Part shown: piece after piece, positions 30,775 to 31,012 of the stretch
Layout of the letters: each line of letters starts with the position of its first letter
Position numbering within the stretch: the stretch's first letter is position 1
DNA from: CAZUTK01 sp964623265
Lineage (GTDB): Bacteria; Electryoneota; B3-LCP
Length of the DNA stretch: 31,012 nt
NCBI GenBank assembly: GCA_964623265.1
Contig: CAZUTK010000034.1
Span: forward strand, 1 to 31,012
Direction: 5' to 3'
Position numbers and translations under genes: made by a program
The notes under the pieces: model-generated
Told to the model about the DNA's origin: nothing
What the model saw: the letters and a program-made list of their open reading frames with translations, nothing else
Databases searched by the model: none

Positions 30775-31012
30775 ATGGATCCAAACTTGCACCCAACTCA
30801 AATTGTATTCCAGCCAATCGGCGTCATCCATACTCCGCACCGGATCCATATGGGAACCCCCATCCAACCCTATGCGGCGAAAGACGTCGCCGGAGAAATC
30901 GAGGTTTTCCCCTCCTTCCGAGAGGCGCTGCAGGATCTGCATGGATTCGATCGAGTCTGGCTCCTCTACTGGCTGCATCAAGCGAAGTCTTTTTCGCCGC
31001 GCGTGATCCCCT
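30775..31012 (+). CDS. trmO: tRNA (adenine-N6)-methyltransferase TrmO-like, N-terminal part
   Basis: The frame from ATG 30775 runs off the window after 79 codons. It shows the TsaA/YaeB/TrmO signature: FQPIGVIHTPHR, GTPIQPYAAKDVAGEIEVFPSF and LHGFDRVWLLYWLHQ. Known TrmO methylates the N6 of t6A37 in tRNA-Thr using S-adenosylmethionine. The remainder, with the rest of the SAM-binding beta barrel, lies outside the window. No clear ribosome site precedes it. It is in the same frame as the preceding gene, directly after its stop plus 54 bases. Confidence 0.83.
   Translation, partial: MDPNLHPTQIVFQPIGVIHTPHRIHMGTPIQPYAAKDVAGEIEVFPSFREALQDLHGFDRVWLLYWLHQAKSFSPRVIP

Noticed and set aside
1..31012. 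CRISPR arrays, tRNA or rRNA genes, insertion sequences, phage genes
   Set aside because: No regularly spaced repeats, cloverleaf-like sequences, transposase or integrase motifs were noticed while reading both strands; weak tRNA-like folds could only be excluded by a dedicated search.

Overview
The window reads as a fragment of a bacterial chromosome, probably a metagenome assembly because it carries a 10-base N gap at 26488-26497. It is GC-rich and densely packed. The encoded cell looks Gram-negative-like and anaerobic: it has a probable lipoprotein amidase, a membrane protein carrying six c-type heme motifs, and Hdr/Dsr-type iron-sulfur electron transfer. Several starts have no clear Shine-Dalgarno sequence (946, 12895, 13485, 21801, 29853), while others have strong ones. 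No taxonomic marker is present. A member of the FCB/KSB1-like or deltaproteobacterial anaerobes is a low-confidence inference only.

Region 1 (1-11043) is the accessory and most interesting part. A leftward DUF134 regulator and a NifX-like protein end at a strong terminator. Divergent to them is a PAS/AAA+/Fis sigma-54 activator. Downstream of the activator is a candidate sigma-54 promoter (GG at 2757, GC at 2769) with a TGT-N10-ACA element about 120 bp upstream. This promoter would drive a tight operon encoding: a NifX-like/cysteine-rich protein; an HdrD/DsrK-like iron-sulfur protein; a DsrM-like cytochrome b; a four-cluster ferredoxin; an NrfD-like membrane protein fused to a six-CXXCH cytochrome; a twin-PAS histidine kinase; and two response regulators without DNA-binding domains. 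This looks like a compact relative of the DsrMKJOP/Hmc/Tmc transmembrane redox complexes together with its own sensing circuit. All three PAS domains of the region share a cysteine pattern.

Region 2 (11200-16741) is a propionyl/methylmalonyl-CoA type cluster: biotin carboxylase, biotin carrier protein, methylmalonyl-CoA mutase catalytic subunit, biotin ligase and type III pantothenate kinase. A promoter and a terminator-like hairpin precede it. The carboxyltransferase, the B12-binding mutase subunit and the epimerase are not in the window.

Region 3 (16728-24656) is mostly housekeeping: cell-wall amidase, GreA, a twin PspC protein, a small LiaF-like membrane protein, cofactor-independent phosphoglycerate mutase, and two shikimate-pathway enzymes (AroB, AroQ) separated by an HD-GYP-like protein.

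Region 4 (24709-28511) may be a surface-modification cluster: FemAB-like acyltransferase, B12-binding radical SAM protein (interrupted by the gap) and a multi-pass GT-C-like glycosyltransferase. LexA follows on the minus strand with a recognisable promoter and SOS-like operator. Then come a 53-residue unknown protein with its own terminator, an ArsR regulator with a large palindrome over its start codon, a thioredoxin-fold protein with a broken CXXC motif, and the beginning of TrmO, cut by the window end. No tRNA, rRNA, CRISPR or insertion sequence was seen.
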